Assembly: GCA_934635045.1 (NCBI GenBank)
Contig: CAKTZA010000005.1
Location: 28,277 to 92,276 of the forward strand
Length of the DNA: 64,000 nt
Origin: an uncultured Kiritimatiellota bacterium
Lineage (GTDB): Bacteria > Verrucomicrobiota > Kiritimatiellia > RFP12 > UBA1067
Reading direction: 5' to 3'
Shown: piece by piece, positions 7,918 to 16,755 of the stretch
Layout: every line of letters starts with the position of its first letter
Numbering within the stretch: position 1 is the stretch's first letter
The notes under the pieces: generated by a model
The model's input: only the letters and a program-made list of their open reading frames with translations
The model's database searches: none
What the model was told of the DNA's origin: nothing
Program-made: the position numbers and the translations under genes

Positions 7918-10398
7918 CTACGTCCCGCGCGGGCGGACGCGGCGCGTCGCGACGGCCGTGAGCGGATCCTCCGGCCAGTAGTGCCGGGGGTAGCGTCCGC
8001 GCATGTCCTTGCGGACGAGCTGGTAGGCCCCTTTCCAGAAGCCCGCCAAATCCTTCGTGACCTGCACAGGCCGGTGCGCGGGCGAGAGGAGCGTCATCAC
8101 GACCGGCACCCGGCCGCCCGCGACCTTCGGCGTCTCCATGAGCCCGAAGCACTCCTGCAAGCGCACCTCGACCGTCGGCTCGTCACCCTCGTAGCGAATC
8201 AGCATGTGCGACCCCGACGGCACCTCCATGCGCGTCGGCGCAAGGCGGTCGAGCTCGCGGCGGTCGTGTCCCGCCTCGGCCAAGAGGCAGTCGAACACCT
8301 TGAAGAGGTCGAGCCGTTCGAGATCACGCCACTTCGTCATCCCCGTCAGGAACGGCGTCAGCGCCGCGAGCAGCCGCGCGTCCGTCGGCTCCGGCCACGC
8401 GGCATCCGGCAGCGTCCGCGCGAGAAACGCGAGGCGCGCGCGCAGCTGCACGGCGTCCTTCGTCCAGCACGGCAGGTTCTCGACGCCCTTCTGCCGGATG
8501 CCCTCGCGCAACGCCTCGGCGACCTGCGCCTCGCTCGCGCGCCGCTGCGCCTCCGTCGGCGCCCGCTCGCGCAGCGTCATCGCGCCCAGCCGCCGCCGCA
8601 CGACGCACTTGACGCGCTCGTTCGGACGGTCCCAGGCGCAGTACGGCACGTCGACGATCTGCTCCGCGAAGAGGTCTTCGATCTCAGCCTCGGTGATCGG
8701 ACAGGCCCGGAAGACCTTCGCGTCGCCCGTGCGGCCGTCGAGTTCACAGCAGACGAGAAACGGCTCGTGCGCAAGCGGATCGTCGTCCGGCAAAAACGCG
8801 CCGCGCCCGGACGCCATCTGGAACGTGCCGTTGCCCCGGTTCCGGGCGATGCGGTCGGGATACGCCCGCGCCAGCAGCGCGCCCTCGGACGGCTTCGCCC
8901 CGCCGGACACCCCGCCGACGCGCAGCGCCGCCTCGAACCGCTTGGCGAGCTGCGTGACGCGCGGCGTGACCGGCACATAGCGGATGTCCGTCTCGCGGCT
9001 CTTCGCGCCCTCCTCCAGGACGGCCGCGAGCCGACACGCCGTGCGGGCCGCGTCCGTTCCCCGCGCGTACGTCCGCAGCATGTTCGCGAGACGCGGATGC
9101 AGCGGCAGGCGCGCCATCGCCCGCCCCCGCTCCGTCAGCTGCCCGCGCGCGTCGAGCGCGCCCAGCATCTTCAGCAGGCCGACGGCCTGATCCCACGCGC
9201 TCGCGGGCGGCGGCGTCAGCCACGGCAGGCCGTCGCGCCGCAGCGCGCCCCACGCGGCGGACGTCAGGACGAGCGGACAAAGGTCGGCGTCGAGAATCTC
9301 CGGCATCATCTTCTGCGGACGCGACGCCTCGCCGGCTTCCGTCCAGAGGCGGTAGCAGACGCCCGCCTGCACACGCCCGGCGCGGCCGCGCCGCTGTTCG
9401 GCGCGATCCCGCGTGAGCGGCAGCGTGACGAGGCCCGTCATGCCCGTGCCCGGCGAAAAGCGCGGCACGCGCATGAGCCCCGAGTCGATGACCGTCGTGA
9501 CGCCCTCGATCGTGAGCGACGTCTCCGCGATGGACGTCGCGAGAATGACCTTGCGCCGCGCGCTCGGCGCGAAGACGCGATCCTGATCCTCCTTCGGCAG
9601 GTTGCCGTAGAGCGGCAGCATCTCGACCCCACCCGATTCACCCGCTCGCCCGTCCGCCCATTTGGCCATTCGCCCATTCGCCCATTCGATCATTCGATTA
9701 TTCGCCAATTCGATTATTCTCTTTATCTCGCCCTCGCCCGGCAGGAAGCAGAGGATGTCGCCCGTCGTCTCGGCGAGCGCCTTGCCGATCGCCGCCACCA
9801 TCGACAGGTCGCCGAGGTAGCGCGTCTCGACCGGGAACATCCGCCCAGACGCCGCGACACGCACGGGCGACGGCGCGCTTTTGTCGGAGGGGTCGGCAAG
9901 CCCGGCAAGAACCTCGTCCGCATCGAGCGTCGCGGACATGACGAGCAGCCGCAAGTCGGGACGCAGCCCCCGCTTCACGTCGAGCGCCAGCGCGAACGCG
10001 AGATCGCAGGCGAGCGAGCGTTCATGGAACTCGTCGAAGATAACGAGCCCGACGTCCGCGAGTTCGGGGTCGGCGAGGATCCGCTGTGCGAGCAGGCCCT
10101 CCGTCACGACTTCGAGGCGCGTCCGCGCCGACACCTGCCGTTCGAGACGCACCTGGTAGCCGACCGTCTCGCCGACGCGCTCGCCGCGACAACGCGCGAT
10201 GTACGTCGCGCAGTTCCGCGCGGCGAGGCGACGCGGCTCCAGCATGACGATTTTCTTGTCGGCGAGCCACGGCTCGTCCAGCAGCGCGGGCGGCACGCAC
10301 GTCGTCTTGCCGCTGCCGGGCGGCGCCGTCAGCACGACGTCGCGGTTCGCCCGCAACGCCGCCGCGATCTCGCCCAGTTTCTCCTCGACCGGGAACAT
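7918..10398 (-). CDS. hrpB: ATP-dependent RNA helicase HrpB
   Basis: The 826-residue DEAH-family helicase has motif I APPGSGKTT (about 25-33), motif II FDEFHERS, motif III SATLDADE, motif VI QRRGRAGR, and the HA2, OB and HrpB C-terminal regions (…MTKWRDLERLDLF, YPRHYWPEDP). The role of HrpB in bacteria is poorly known. The ATG at 10398 was chosen because the family begins just before the Walker motif; the upstream extension is low-complexity arginine/serine from another gene. An insertion of about 24 residues, between GEIKRIIEL and MLPLYGNLP, is encoded by an ATTCG-rich repeat (9631-9720). It is the last gene of the fab operon, 10 bases after the lactonase gene. Confidence 0.93.
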   Translation of the reverse strand: MFPVEEKLGEIAAALRANRDVVLTAPPGSGKTTCVPPALLDEPWLADKKIVMLEPRRLAARNCATYIARCRGERVGETVGYQVRLERQVSARTRLEVVTEGLLAQRILADPELADVGLVIFDEFHERSLACDLAFALALDVKRGLRPDLRLLVMSATLDADEVLAGLADPSDKSAPSPVRVAASGRMFPVETRYLGDLSMVAAIGKALAETTGDILCFLPGEGEIKRIIELANNRMIEWANGRMAKWADGRAGESGGVEMLPLYGNLPKEDQDRVFAPSARRKVILATSIAETSLTIEGVTTVIDSGLMRVPRFSPGTGMTGLVTLPLTRDRAEQRRGRAGRVQAGVCYRLWTEAGEASRPQKMMPEILDADLCPLVLTSAAWGALRRDGLPWLTPPPASAWDQAVGLLKMLGALDARGQLTERGRAMARLPLHPRLANMLRTYARGTDAARTACRLAAVLEEGAKSRETDIRYVPVTPRVTQLAKRFEAALRVGGVSGGAKPSEGALLARAYPDRIARNRGNGTFQMASGRGAFLPDDDPLAHEPFLVCCELDGRTGDAKVFRACPITEAEIEDLFAEQIVDVPYCAWDRPNERVKCVVRRRLGAMTLRERAPTEAQRRASEAQVAEALREGIRQKGVENLPCWTKDAVQLRARLAFLARTLPDAAWPEPTDARLLAALTPFLTGMTKWRDLERLDLFKVFDCLLAEAGHDRRELDRLAPTRMEVPSGSHMLIRYEGDEPTVEVRLQECFGLMETPKVAGGRVPVVMTLLSPAHRPVQVTKDLAGFWKGAYQLVRKDMRGRYPRHYWPEDPLTAVATRRVRPRGT
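9631..9720. repeat. ATTCG-rich short tandem repeat inside hrpB
   Basis: Degenerate 7-8 base units of the type CCATTCG or CGATTATT run through this stretch. A 25-base core at 9695-9719 (CGATTATTCGCCAATTCG plus seven more bases) recurs exactly at 15383-15407 in the same orientation. In hrpB it stays in frame and adds a segment rich in Asn, Trp, Gly and Arg that E. coli-type HrpB lacks. Confidence 0.8.
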
Positions 10399-10408
10399 CG
10401 CGTGCCGC

Positions 10409-11518
10409 CTACTGCCCGTCGCGCACCGTGCGGGCGAACGCGAAGCAGAGCGGACGCCAACAGGGGATCGGCGCGCCGACCGGCGCGAGCGTACAGGCGT
10501 TGCGGTCGAAGCGGTAGACCTGGATCTCGTCGGACATCTTGTGACCGACAACCATGAAACGCTCGCCCGGCATCAGCGCGAAGTCGCGCGGGAACCGGCC
10601 CGTCAGCTTCGCGACGTTGCGCCGCGTCAGACGCCCCGTCGCGGCATCGACCGCATAGAACGCGATTGAGTCGTGTCCGCGGTTCGACGCCATGAGGATC
10701 TGCCCGTCAGCCGTCAGCTTGATCGCCGCCGCCTTCGTCGCGAGCGTCTGCCCGTCCGCCTCCCAGCGGCTGAAGTCCGCCGGCAGCATCGACCACTGGC
10801 CGACCTTCACGAAGGTACGTCCGTCGAACGCATACGACGCGACGCTCGATCCAAGCTCATGCAGGACGAAGAGGAAGCGCCCGTCCTTTGACCAGACGGC
10901 ATGGCGCGGCCCGTCGCCGCGATTGCACTTGATCTCCAGCGACGGATCGACCGCCAGCGTCACGGGGTCGAAGAAGCGGATGCGGTCACAGCCGAGATCG
11001 ATGGCGCCGAGGCGCGAGGCGTCCGGCGTCAGGAAGGTGAAATGCGCGTAGGCCTTCTTCTGGCGCAGGGCGTTAGGCCCGACGTCGTCATCCGGGAAGA
11101 CATAGCTTTTCAGGTCCGAGCCGTCCGCCTTGAGCGAGACGACCGTCGCCGAGAGATAAGCGGCGGCGAAGACGCGCGAGCCGTCCGGCGACAGCGACAC
11201 GTGACACGGCGTCTCGCACGGGAGTTCCGCGAGGCGTTCCAGTTCGCCCAGCCGCCCGTCCGCATCGACCGGGAAGCGCACGAGCGTGCCGACCGTCTGC
11301 GCCGCGCGCTTCTCGCCAAGGGCGGTGTAGAGCCAGCGCCCGTCCGGGCTCTGCTGGAAGTAGGTCGTGCCCTGGACGCCCTTGACGGACTGGACGACCT
11401 TCGCCGCCCCCGTTTCGGGGTCGCAGGCGAGGACATGAAGCGCCTGCAAGTCGGGCGAACCCGTGTTGCAGCCGACATAGCAATTGACGATTGTAGCCAT
11501 AAGCACTGACGTATTCAT
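10409..11518 (-). CDS. Lactonase-family seven-bladed beta-propeller (6-phosphogluconolactonase-like)
   Basis: The 369-residue protein matches the cytoplasmic lactonase/Pgl propeller family: repeated blades with SPDGRWLYTA, SPDGSRVFAA, SKDGRFLFVL and TADGQILMASN, plus the family motif GDGPRHAVWS. Family members hydrolyse 6-phosphogluconolactone or related lactones; the true substrate here is uncertain. There is no signal peptide. The start is ambiguous: ATG 11518 or ATG 11500, neither with a clear Shine-Dalgarno. The gene is 22 bases after the glycosyltransferase and 10 bases before hrpB. Confidence 0.8.
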   Translation of the reverse strand: MNTSVLMATIVNCYVGCNTGSPDLQALHVLACDPETGAAKVVQSVKGVQGTTYFQQSPDGRWLYTALGEKRAAQTVGTLVRFPVDADGRLGELERLAELPCETPCHVSLSPDGSRVFAAAYLSATVVSLKADGSDLKSYVFPDDDVGPNALRQKKAYAHFTFLTPDASRLGAIDLGCDRIRFFDPVTLAVDPSLEIKCNRGDGPRHAVWSKDGRFLFVLHELGSSVASYAFDGRTFVKVGQWSMLPADFSRWEADGQTLATKAAAIKLTADGQILMASNRGHDSIAFYAVDAATGRLTRRNVAKLTGRFPRDFALMPGERFMVVGHKMSDEIQVYRFDRNACTLAPVGAPIPCWRPLCFAFARTVRDGQ

Positions 11519-11540
11519 CTTTGCACCAACGTAAACCGGA

Positions 11541-12773
11541 CTATCCCCGCGCCTTGTGCGCGCTCGGCGGCGTCTCGCCGTGCGGAATCGGCTTCCAGCG
11601 GCGCGTCGGCCGCACGAGCGTGTAGAGGACGGACGCCGAGAGGACGAGCGAGAACACGGGGAACGTCAGGATCGACGCGACGCGCGGCCGCCGCTTCTGG
11701 GGCGAGAGCGCGACCGCCGCCCACGCGGTGAACCACCCCATCACGAAGACGAAGAGGAAGACCCCGAAGAAGAAGTGAACCGCCGCCGAGTCGGCCGCGC
11801 CGCACGCGAGCCGCACGAAGAGCGCGAGGAAGTTGAAGAGAAGGATGAACGCGACGGACATCCCCGTCAGGATCGCGAAGAAGCTGTCGAAGAGCCGCAG
11901 CGACGGATGCGCGCGCAGCGCCCGGAGCCACGTCGGGAAATACAGGCGCACGACCTGCCAGCCGCCCGTCGCCCAGCGGCGCAGCTGCCGCCACATGTAC
12001 GTCACGGTCACGGGTTGCTCATCCGCGTAGTCCGCCTCCGGCACATAGGCGACACGCCCGCCGCGCAAGTTCGTCTGGACGGTGAACTCGACGTCCTCCA
12101 CGAGCGTCCGCGTCCGCCAGCCCTCCGGCCCCAGCGCGGAGAGCAGGAACGCGAAGCCCGTGCCCGTCAGCTTGCCCGACAGGCCGAGGTTCGTGCGCAC
12201 ACGGTTCGAGAGCTCGTTCATCATGTCCCAGTAGACCGTGTACCAGCCGGAAATCACGTTCGCGCGCGCGTTGGACGAGCGGCGGCGCCCGGTCACGACC
12301 GTCTCGCCGTCCTGCAGCGCATCGTTCACCGCGTCGAACCAGCCGTCGGAGCAGATGTTGTCCGCATCGAAGACGGCGACCGCGTCGCACGTGCGCTCGG
12401 CCCGCAGCTTCCGCAGGCCCCACGCGAGCACGTCGCCCTTGCCGTGGCTCGGCTCGGTCTTCTCCCAGACGGTCGCGCCCGCCGCGCGCGCCACCTCCGC
12501 CGTGCGGTCGGTGCAGTTGTCCGCGAGGACAATCACCTCGCGGCAGTCCGCCGGATACTTCGAGAGCAGCACGCTCTTCACCGGCAGGCGGATGACAGGC
12601 TCCTCGTTGCGCGCGCAGACAAGCACGACGAACTTCAGCTTGCGCGCGGCCTTCGGATGCGGCTTCGCCGGCTTGATGAGCCCGACGAGGACGAGGAACG
12701 TCGACCAGAGGAAGACGAAGCTCAGGCCGAGACAGAGGAAATCGCAGATCAGCGAGAACGTCGCATTAGTCAT
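11541..12773 (-). CDS. Membrane glycosyltransferase, family 2 (processive-type)
   Basis: The 410-residue protein has an N-terminal membrane helix (about 8-33), a GT-A domain with VCARNEE, LADNCTDRT, the metal-binding FDADN (D136, D138) and the processive-enzyme signature QLRRW, then three or four C-terminal helices (about 285-385). This arrangement fits cellulose/hyaluronan-synthase-like enzymes that make or decorate envelope polysaccharide. Its ATG lies inside the end of the acyltransferase gene (8-base overlap), so translation is coupled. The position beside an acyltransferase and the fab genes suggests a glycolipid product, which is inference. Confidence 0.88.
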   Translation of the reverse strand: MTNATFSLICDFLCLGLSFVFLWSTFLVLVGLIKPAKPHPKAARKLKFVVLVCARNEEPVIRLPVKSVLLSKYPADCREVIVLADNCTDRTAEVARAAGATVWEKTEPSHGKGDVLAWGLRKLRAERTCDAVAVFDADNICSDGWFDAVNDALQDGETVVTGRRRSSNARANVISGWYTVYWDMMNELSNRVRTNLGLSGKLTGTGFAFLLSALGPEGWRTRTLVEDVEFTVQTNLRGGRVAYVPEADYADEQPVTVTYMWRQLRRWATGGWQVVRLYFPTWLRALRAHPSLRLFDSFFAILTGMSVAFILLFNFLALFVRLACGAADSAAVHFFFGVFLFVFVMGWFTAWAAVALSPQKRRPRVASILTFPVFSLVLSASVLYTLVRPTRRWKPIPHGETPPSAHKARG

Positions 12774-13587
12774 CGCGCCACCTCCGGTGCAGCCAGAGAT
12801 ACTGTTCGGGATACTGGCGAATTGCCGCCTCCAGCCGGTCGTTCAGCAGCTGCGTCGCGGCATTTCGGTCGTCTGTCTTCGAGAGGACGATCGGGTCGCC
12901 GGACGCGACGAGGCGGTAGCGGTAGGGCGCGACACGCACGAAGGAGCCGACGATGATCGGACAGCCCGTCCGCATCGCGAGCCGCGCCGCCGTCGTGTAT
13001 GTCCGCGCCGGACGCCCGAAGAACGTGAGCGGCGCGCCCCGTCCCGCGTGCTGATCCATCAGGATCGTCATCGCCGCGCCGTCGCGCTGCCACTGCTCCA
13101 GCACCGCCGGCGTGAAGCCGTGGTTCTTGTCCACAATCGTGACGGGCCCGCGAAAATGGTGCTTCTTCATCCACTTCGCGACGAGGCGGTTGTTCTGGAC
13201 GCGCGCAATGGCGATCATCGGCCGCGCGAACGAGAGGACGTTCGTCGCCGCCTCCCAGACGCCGTGGTGGGACGAGACGAGCAGGATCGGCTGGCCGGGC
13301 GAGTCCAGCAGCAGCTTCACGTTCGCGTCGGACACGCACGACGTGTCGAGGTGTTCGCGGTAGTTCGACTGCGTGACGACCGACGGCACGAACAGCGCCT
13401 CGCCAATGTGCCCGGCGAGGTGGCAGAGGGAGCGCTTCGCGATCCGCCGCGCCTCCTTCGGGTCGTCCGTGATCTTCGCGCGCAGGATGTTGTCGACGGC
13501 AATCCGCCGGCGGCGTCCGAGGAACGGCCAGACGACGGCCGCCAACGCGCCGCCGATGTCATAGGCATGGCGTTGGAGGAAGGTCAT
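12766..13587 (-). CDS. LpxL/HtrB-family lysophospholipid acyltransferase
   Basis: The 273-residue protein carries the acyltransferase H(x4)E motif in SSHHGVWEAA and the later substrate-side block MDQHAGRGAPLTFFGRPA. LpxL/LpxM enzymes add secondary acyl chains to lipid A precursors at the inner membrane. An N-terminal hydrophobic stretch is present but weak. The open frame continues upstream through hisD sequence; the ATG at 13587 overlaps the hisD stop (ATGA, 13584-13587) and fits the family N-terminus. Downstream it overlaps the glycosyltransferase. Acyl donor and acceptor are not known. Confidence 0.85.
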   Translation of the reverse strand: MTFLQRHAYDIGGALAAVVWPFLGRRRRIAVDNILRAKITDDPKEARRIAKRSLCHLAGHIGEALFVPSVVTQSNYREHLDTSCVSDANVKLLLDSPGQPILLVSSHHGVWEAATNVLSFARPMIAIARVQNNRLVAKWMKKHHFRGPVTIVDKNHGFTPAVLEQWQRDGAAMTILMDQHAGRGAPLTFFGRPARTYTTAARLAMRTGCPIIVGSFVRVAPYRYRLVASGDPIVLSKTDDRNAATQLLNDRLEAAIRQYPEQYLWLHRRWRDD

Positions 13588-14864
13588 TCGAAGCGGATGG
13601 TCGCGGCGCGGCCGTGCCCGTCCAGCCCCTCGACGGCGGCGAACGCCTCGATGGTGGCCTTCGTCTGGGCGAGGTCGGCCTGCGTGAAGGCGACGAAGCT
13701 GTGGCGGCGGCGGAAGTCGTCCGGCATCAGCCCGTTGAACATGTTCGCCGCGCCGCCCGTCGGCAGCACGTGCGACGGCCCCGCGACGAAGTCGCCCGCC
13801 GATTCGGGCGTCCACGCGCCCGCGAACACGGCACCGGCGGCGCGCACGCCCTTCATGACCTTCAGCGCGTCCTTCGTCATGATCTCGAAATGCTCCGGCG
13901 CAAAGGCGTTCACGACGTCCAGCCCCTCGGCGACGCTCTTCGCGACGACGATGAGGATGCCGTCCCGGTCGATGACGCGCGCGACGAGCGCGCGACGCGA
14001 GAGCGTCTTCGCCTGCGCGAGGACTTCCGCGCGGATCTCCTCGGCGAACGCGGCGGACGTGCAGACGCACAGCGACTTCTCGTACCCGGAGCCGTGTTCG
14101 GCCTGCGAGAGGAGGTCGGCCGCGATCCACCGCTTGTCGACCGAGCCGTCGGTGAGGACGGCGATTTCGCTCGGCCCCGCGACCTGGTCAATCGCGACGT
14201 AGCCGTAAACCTGCCGCTTCGCCGCCGTGACGAAGGCGTTGCCCGGCCCGGCGATCTTCTGCACCTTGCGGCACGTCTTCGTGCCGAACGCCATGAGGCC
14301 AATCGCCTGGATGCCGCCGACGCGGTAGACTTCGGTCGCGCCCGCGAGCTTGAGCGCGAAGAGGAGAACGGGGTTCACGTGGCCGTCCTTCCCCGCCGGC
14401 GTGCAGGCGACGATCTCCTTCACGCCGGCCGCCTTCGCGAGCGTGACCGTCATGACCGCCGTCGAGGCGAGCGGCGCCGTGCCGCCCGGCACGTAGACGC
14501 CCACGCGATCCATCGGCGAGAAGAACTCGCCGGCCGAACCGCCCTTCGGCGTCTTCATCGACCACGGCTCGCGGAGGGACGCCTTCGAGAACGCGAGGAC
14601 GCGCCGATGCGCGTCCTTCACGGCCCGCACGAGCTTCGCGTCAATCCCCTTCTCGGAGACCTTCGCGAGATCGACGCGCAAGTCCTTCGCCGTGCGCGCC
14701 TTGAAGCCCTCGAACTTCGCGACGAGATCCAAGACGGCGCGGTCGCCGCGCGCACGGATGTCGGCGAGCGCGGCGGCGGCGGCCTTCTCGGCCTCTTCGG
14801 GGAACGCCGGACGCGCGTTGAACGCCGCAATCCGCCGGTCGCCCGCCTTGACGATCCGAATCAT
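13584..14864 (-). CDS. hisD: Histidinol dehydrogenase
   Basis: HisD oxidises L-histidinol to L-histidine in two NAD-dependent steps. The 426-residue protein has the NAD region MDRVGVYVPGGTAPL, GPGNAFVTAAK, the zinc-site residues in LLSQAEHGSG, the catalytic pair E-H in NAFAPEHFEI, and GPSHVLPTGG. The ATG at 14864 overlaps the fabZ stop (ATGA) and begins MIRIVKAG, a typical HisD N-terminus. An earlier in-frame codon at 14903 falls inside fabZ. No other histidine gene is near, and it sits between fabZ and an acyltransferase, both by overlap. Confidence 0.95.
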   Translation of the reverse strand: MIRIVKAGDRRIAAFNARPAFPEEAEKAAAAALADIRARGDRAVLDLVAKFEGFKARTAKDLRVDLAKVSEKGIDAKLVRAVKDAHRRVLAFSKASLREPWSMKTPKGGSAGEFFSPMDRVGVYVPGGTAPLASTAVMTVTLAKAAGVKEIVACTPAGKDGHVNPVLLFALKLAGATEVYRVGGIQAIGLMAFGTKTCRKVQKIAGPGNAFVTAAKRQVYGYVAIDQVAGPSEIAVLTDGSVDKRWIAADLLSQAEHGSGYEKSLCVCTSAAFAEEIRAEVLAQAKTLSRRALVARVIDRDGILIVVAKSVAEGLDVVNAFAPEHFEIMTKDALKVMKGVRAAGAVFAGAWTPESAGDFVAGPSHVLPTGGAANMFNGLMPDDFRRRHSFVAFTQADLAQTKATIEAFAAVEGLDGHGRAATIRFE

Positions 14865-15340
14865 TTGTGGCCCCCGTCGCCCATCATGCACTTGACGGAG
14901 CACTCGACCGCCGGAAGTCCCTTCGCGTCCGCCTCGCCGTTCAGGTAGCCCTTGAACTTGAAGATGCCGAGCGGCTTCTTCGCGCGCACGGTCTCGACGA
15001 CCGTCACGAGCCGGTCGCCCGGACGGAACGGATGGCGAAAGCGCGCGTCGGTGACCGCCGCGAGGAGGAACGTCGCGTCCGCGCCGAGGACGCCGCGCGC
15101 GACGACCACTGCGCCCGCGACCTGCGCCATCGCCTCGATGAGCACAACGCCGGGCACGACGGGATAGGTCGGGAAGTGGCCCTTGAAGAAGTCGTTCTTC
15201 TCGTGCGTGAACGTGTATTCGCCGATGCCGCCCGTCTCGTCCGCCGACAGCAGGCGGTCAACGAAGAGGAACGGCGGACGGTGCGGCAGCAGCGACTCGC
15301 CGCTCCGATTGTAGACTTCTTTGAACTGCGGAAGCTCCAT
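14861..15340 (-). CDS. fabZ: 3-hydroxyacyl-ACP dehydratase, FabZ-like
   Basis: The 159-residue hot-dog-fold protein dehydrates 3-hydroxyacyl-ACP in fatty acid elongation. It has LLPHRPPFLFVDR near the start, the catalytic histidine in KGHFPTYPVVPG and the glutamate in LIEAMAQ. Its length and motifs are typical. The stop overlaps the hisD start. It follows fabF after a 93-base spacer filled with ATTCG-type repeats, so it may be read from the fabH promoter through that spacer. Confidence 0.92.
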   Translation of the reverse strand: MELPQFKEVYNRSGESLLPHRPPFLFVDRLLSADETGGIGEYTFTHEKNDFFKGHFPTYPVVPGVVLIEAMAQVAGAVVVARGVLGADATFLLAAVTDARFRHPFRPGDRLVTVVETVRAKKPLGIFKFKGYLNGEADAKGLPAVECSVKCMMGDGGHK

Positions 15341-15362
15341 GATCGTTATCCCAAGGCAAACA

Positions 15363-15432
15363 GATTCGCCAATTCACCAATTCGATTATTCGCCAATTCG
15401 ATTATTCGATTATTCGGTTATTCGATTATTTC
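15363..15432. repeat. ATTCG-rich short tandem repeat between fabF and fabZ
   Basis: The spacer between the fabF stop (15434) and the fabZ start (15340) is mostly CGATTATT and CCAATTCG units. Bases 15383-15407 are identical to 9695-9719 in hrpB. No promoter or terminator is recognisable in it. Confidence 0.8.
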
Positions 15433-15433
15433 C

Positions 15434-16717
15434 TCACGCCTTCTTCAGGACCAGGACGCCGTTGTGCCCGCCGAAGCCGAGCGACGTCGAGAGCGCGACG
15501 CGGATGTCGCGCGCGACGCCCTTGTTCGGCGTGTAGTTGAGGTCGAGCGGCGTCTCGCCCTTCGCCGTGTCGACGTCGAGGTCGGGCTCGTCGTAGTTGA
15601 TCGTCGGCGGCACGAAGCCCTCCTGAATCGCGAGCGCCGTGATCGCCGCCTCCAGCGCGCCCGTCGCGCCGAGGAGGTGGCCGTGCATCGACTTCGTCGA
15701 GGACACGTTGATCTTCTTCGCGCCCTCCTCGCCGAAGATCGTCTTGAACGCCTTCGTCTCCATCTGGTCGTTGAGGTGCGTCGAGGTGCCGTGCGCGTTG
15801 ATGTAGTCGACCGTCGTCTTGTCGGTCACGCCCGCGTCCTTCAGCGCAATCTCGATCGCCCTGATCGCGCCGGCCCCGGACGGATCCGGCGCCGTGATGT
15901 GGTAGGCGTCGCACGTCGCGCCGTAGCCCGCGAGCTCGGCGTAGGCCTTTGCGCCGCGCGCCCGCGCGTGCTCCTCGCTTTCGAGAACCAGCACCGCCGC
16001 GCCCTCGCCCATGACGAAGCCGTCGCGGCCCTTGGTGAACGGACGGCAGCTCGTCTCCGGCGTGTCGTTGTAGTGCGTCGAGAGGGCCTTCATCTTCATG
16101 AAGCCGCCGATCGCGAACTCGATGATCGCCGCCTCGGTGCCGCCGGCGACGACGACGTCCGCCCGCCCCGCGCGGATCATGTCAAGCGCGAGCCCCAAGG
16201 CGTCCGTCGACGACGCGCACGCCGTGACGACGACCTGCGCCGGGCCCTTTGCGCCGAGCGCGATCGCGATGTTGCCCGCCGCCTCGTTCGAGATCAGCTC
16301 AGGAATCGCGAGCGGCGAAACGCGGTCCGGCCCACGGTCGAAGAGAACCTTGTAGCTATCACCCGTCACGTCCAGCCCGCCGATGCCGTTGCCGATCAGG
16401 ACGCCCACGCGATCCATGTCGGGCTTCGCCTCGGCGGTGTAGCCGGCGTCCTTCCACGCCTCGACCGCCGCCGCGACCGCATACTGCGAGAAGAGCGCCA
16501 TGTGACGCGCCTCGCGCTTGTCGATGAGGCCCGAGTCGATGGCGTAGGCCTGGAAGTCCTTCACCTCGGCCGCGACCTGCGAGGTGCAGCGGGAGGGATC
16601 GAACTTCGTGATCCGGCCGATGCCGGGCTTGCCGGCCTTGATGCTGGCCCAGGCGGCCTCCTTGCCGTTGCCGCTCGCGCAGAGCATGCCAATGCCGGTG
16701 ATCATCACTTTCTTCAT
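15434..16717 (-). CDS. fabF: Beta-ketoacyl-ACP synthase II
   Basis: FabF condenses malonyl-ACP with acyl-ACP. The 427-residue protein has the Cys-His-His triad: C167 in VTACASS, H309 in NAHGTST and H347 in SMHGHLLGA. Length and motifs are normal. It lies 38 bases downstream of fabH and upstream of fabZ. There is no acpP, fabD or fabG in this cluster, so the operon is a partial fatty-acid set. Confidence 0.96.
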   Translation of the reverse strand: MKKVMITGIGMLCASGNGKEAAWASIKAGKPGIGRITKFDPSRCTSQVAAEVKDFQAYAIDSGLIDKREARHMALFSQYAVAAAVEAWKDAGYTAEAKPDMDRVGVLIGNGIGGLDVTGDSYKVLFDRGPDRVSPLAIPELISNEAAGNIAIALGAKGPAQVVVTACASSTDALGLALDMIRAGRADVVVAGGTEAAIIEFAIGGFMKMKALSTHYNDTPETSCRPFTKGRDGFVMGEGAAVLVLESEEHARARGAKAYAELAGYGATCDAYHITAPDPSGAGAIRAIEIALKDAGVTDKTTVDYINAHGTSTHLNDQMETKAFKTIFGEEGAKKINVSSTKSMHGHLLGATGALEAAITALAIQEGFVPPTINYDEPDLDVDTAKGETPLDLNYTPNKGVARDIRVALSTSLGFGGHNGVLVLKKA

Positions 16718-16755
16718 GGTTTGGATTCCTTTCGTGTGTGAAATGTCAGGGTCTG

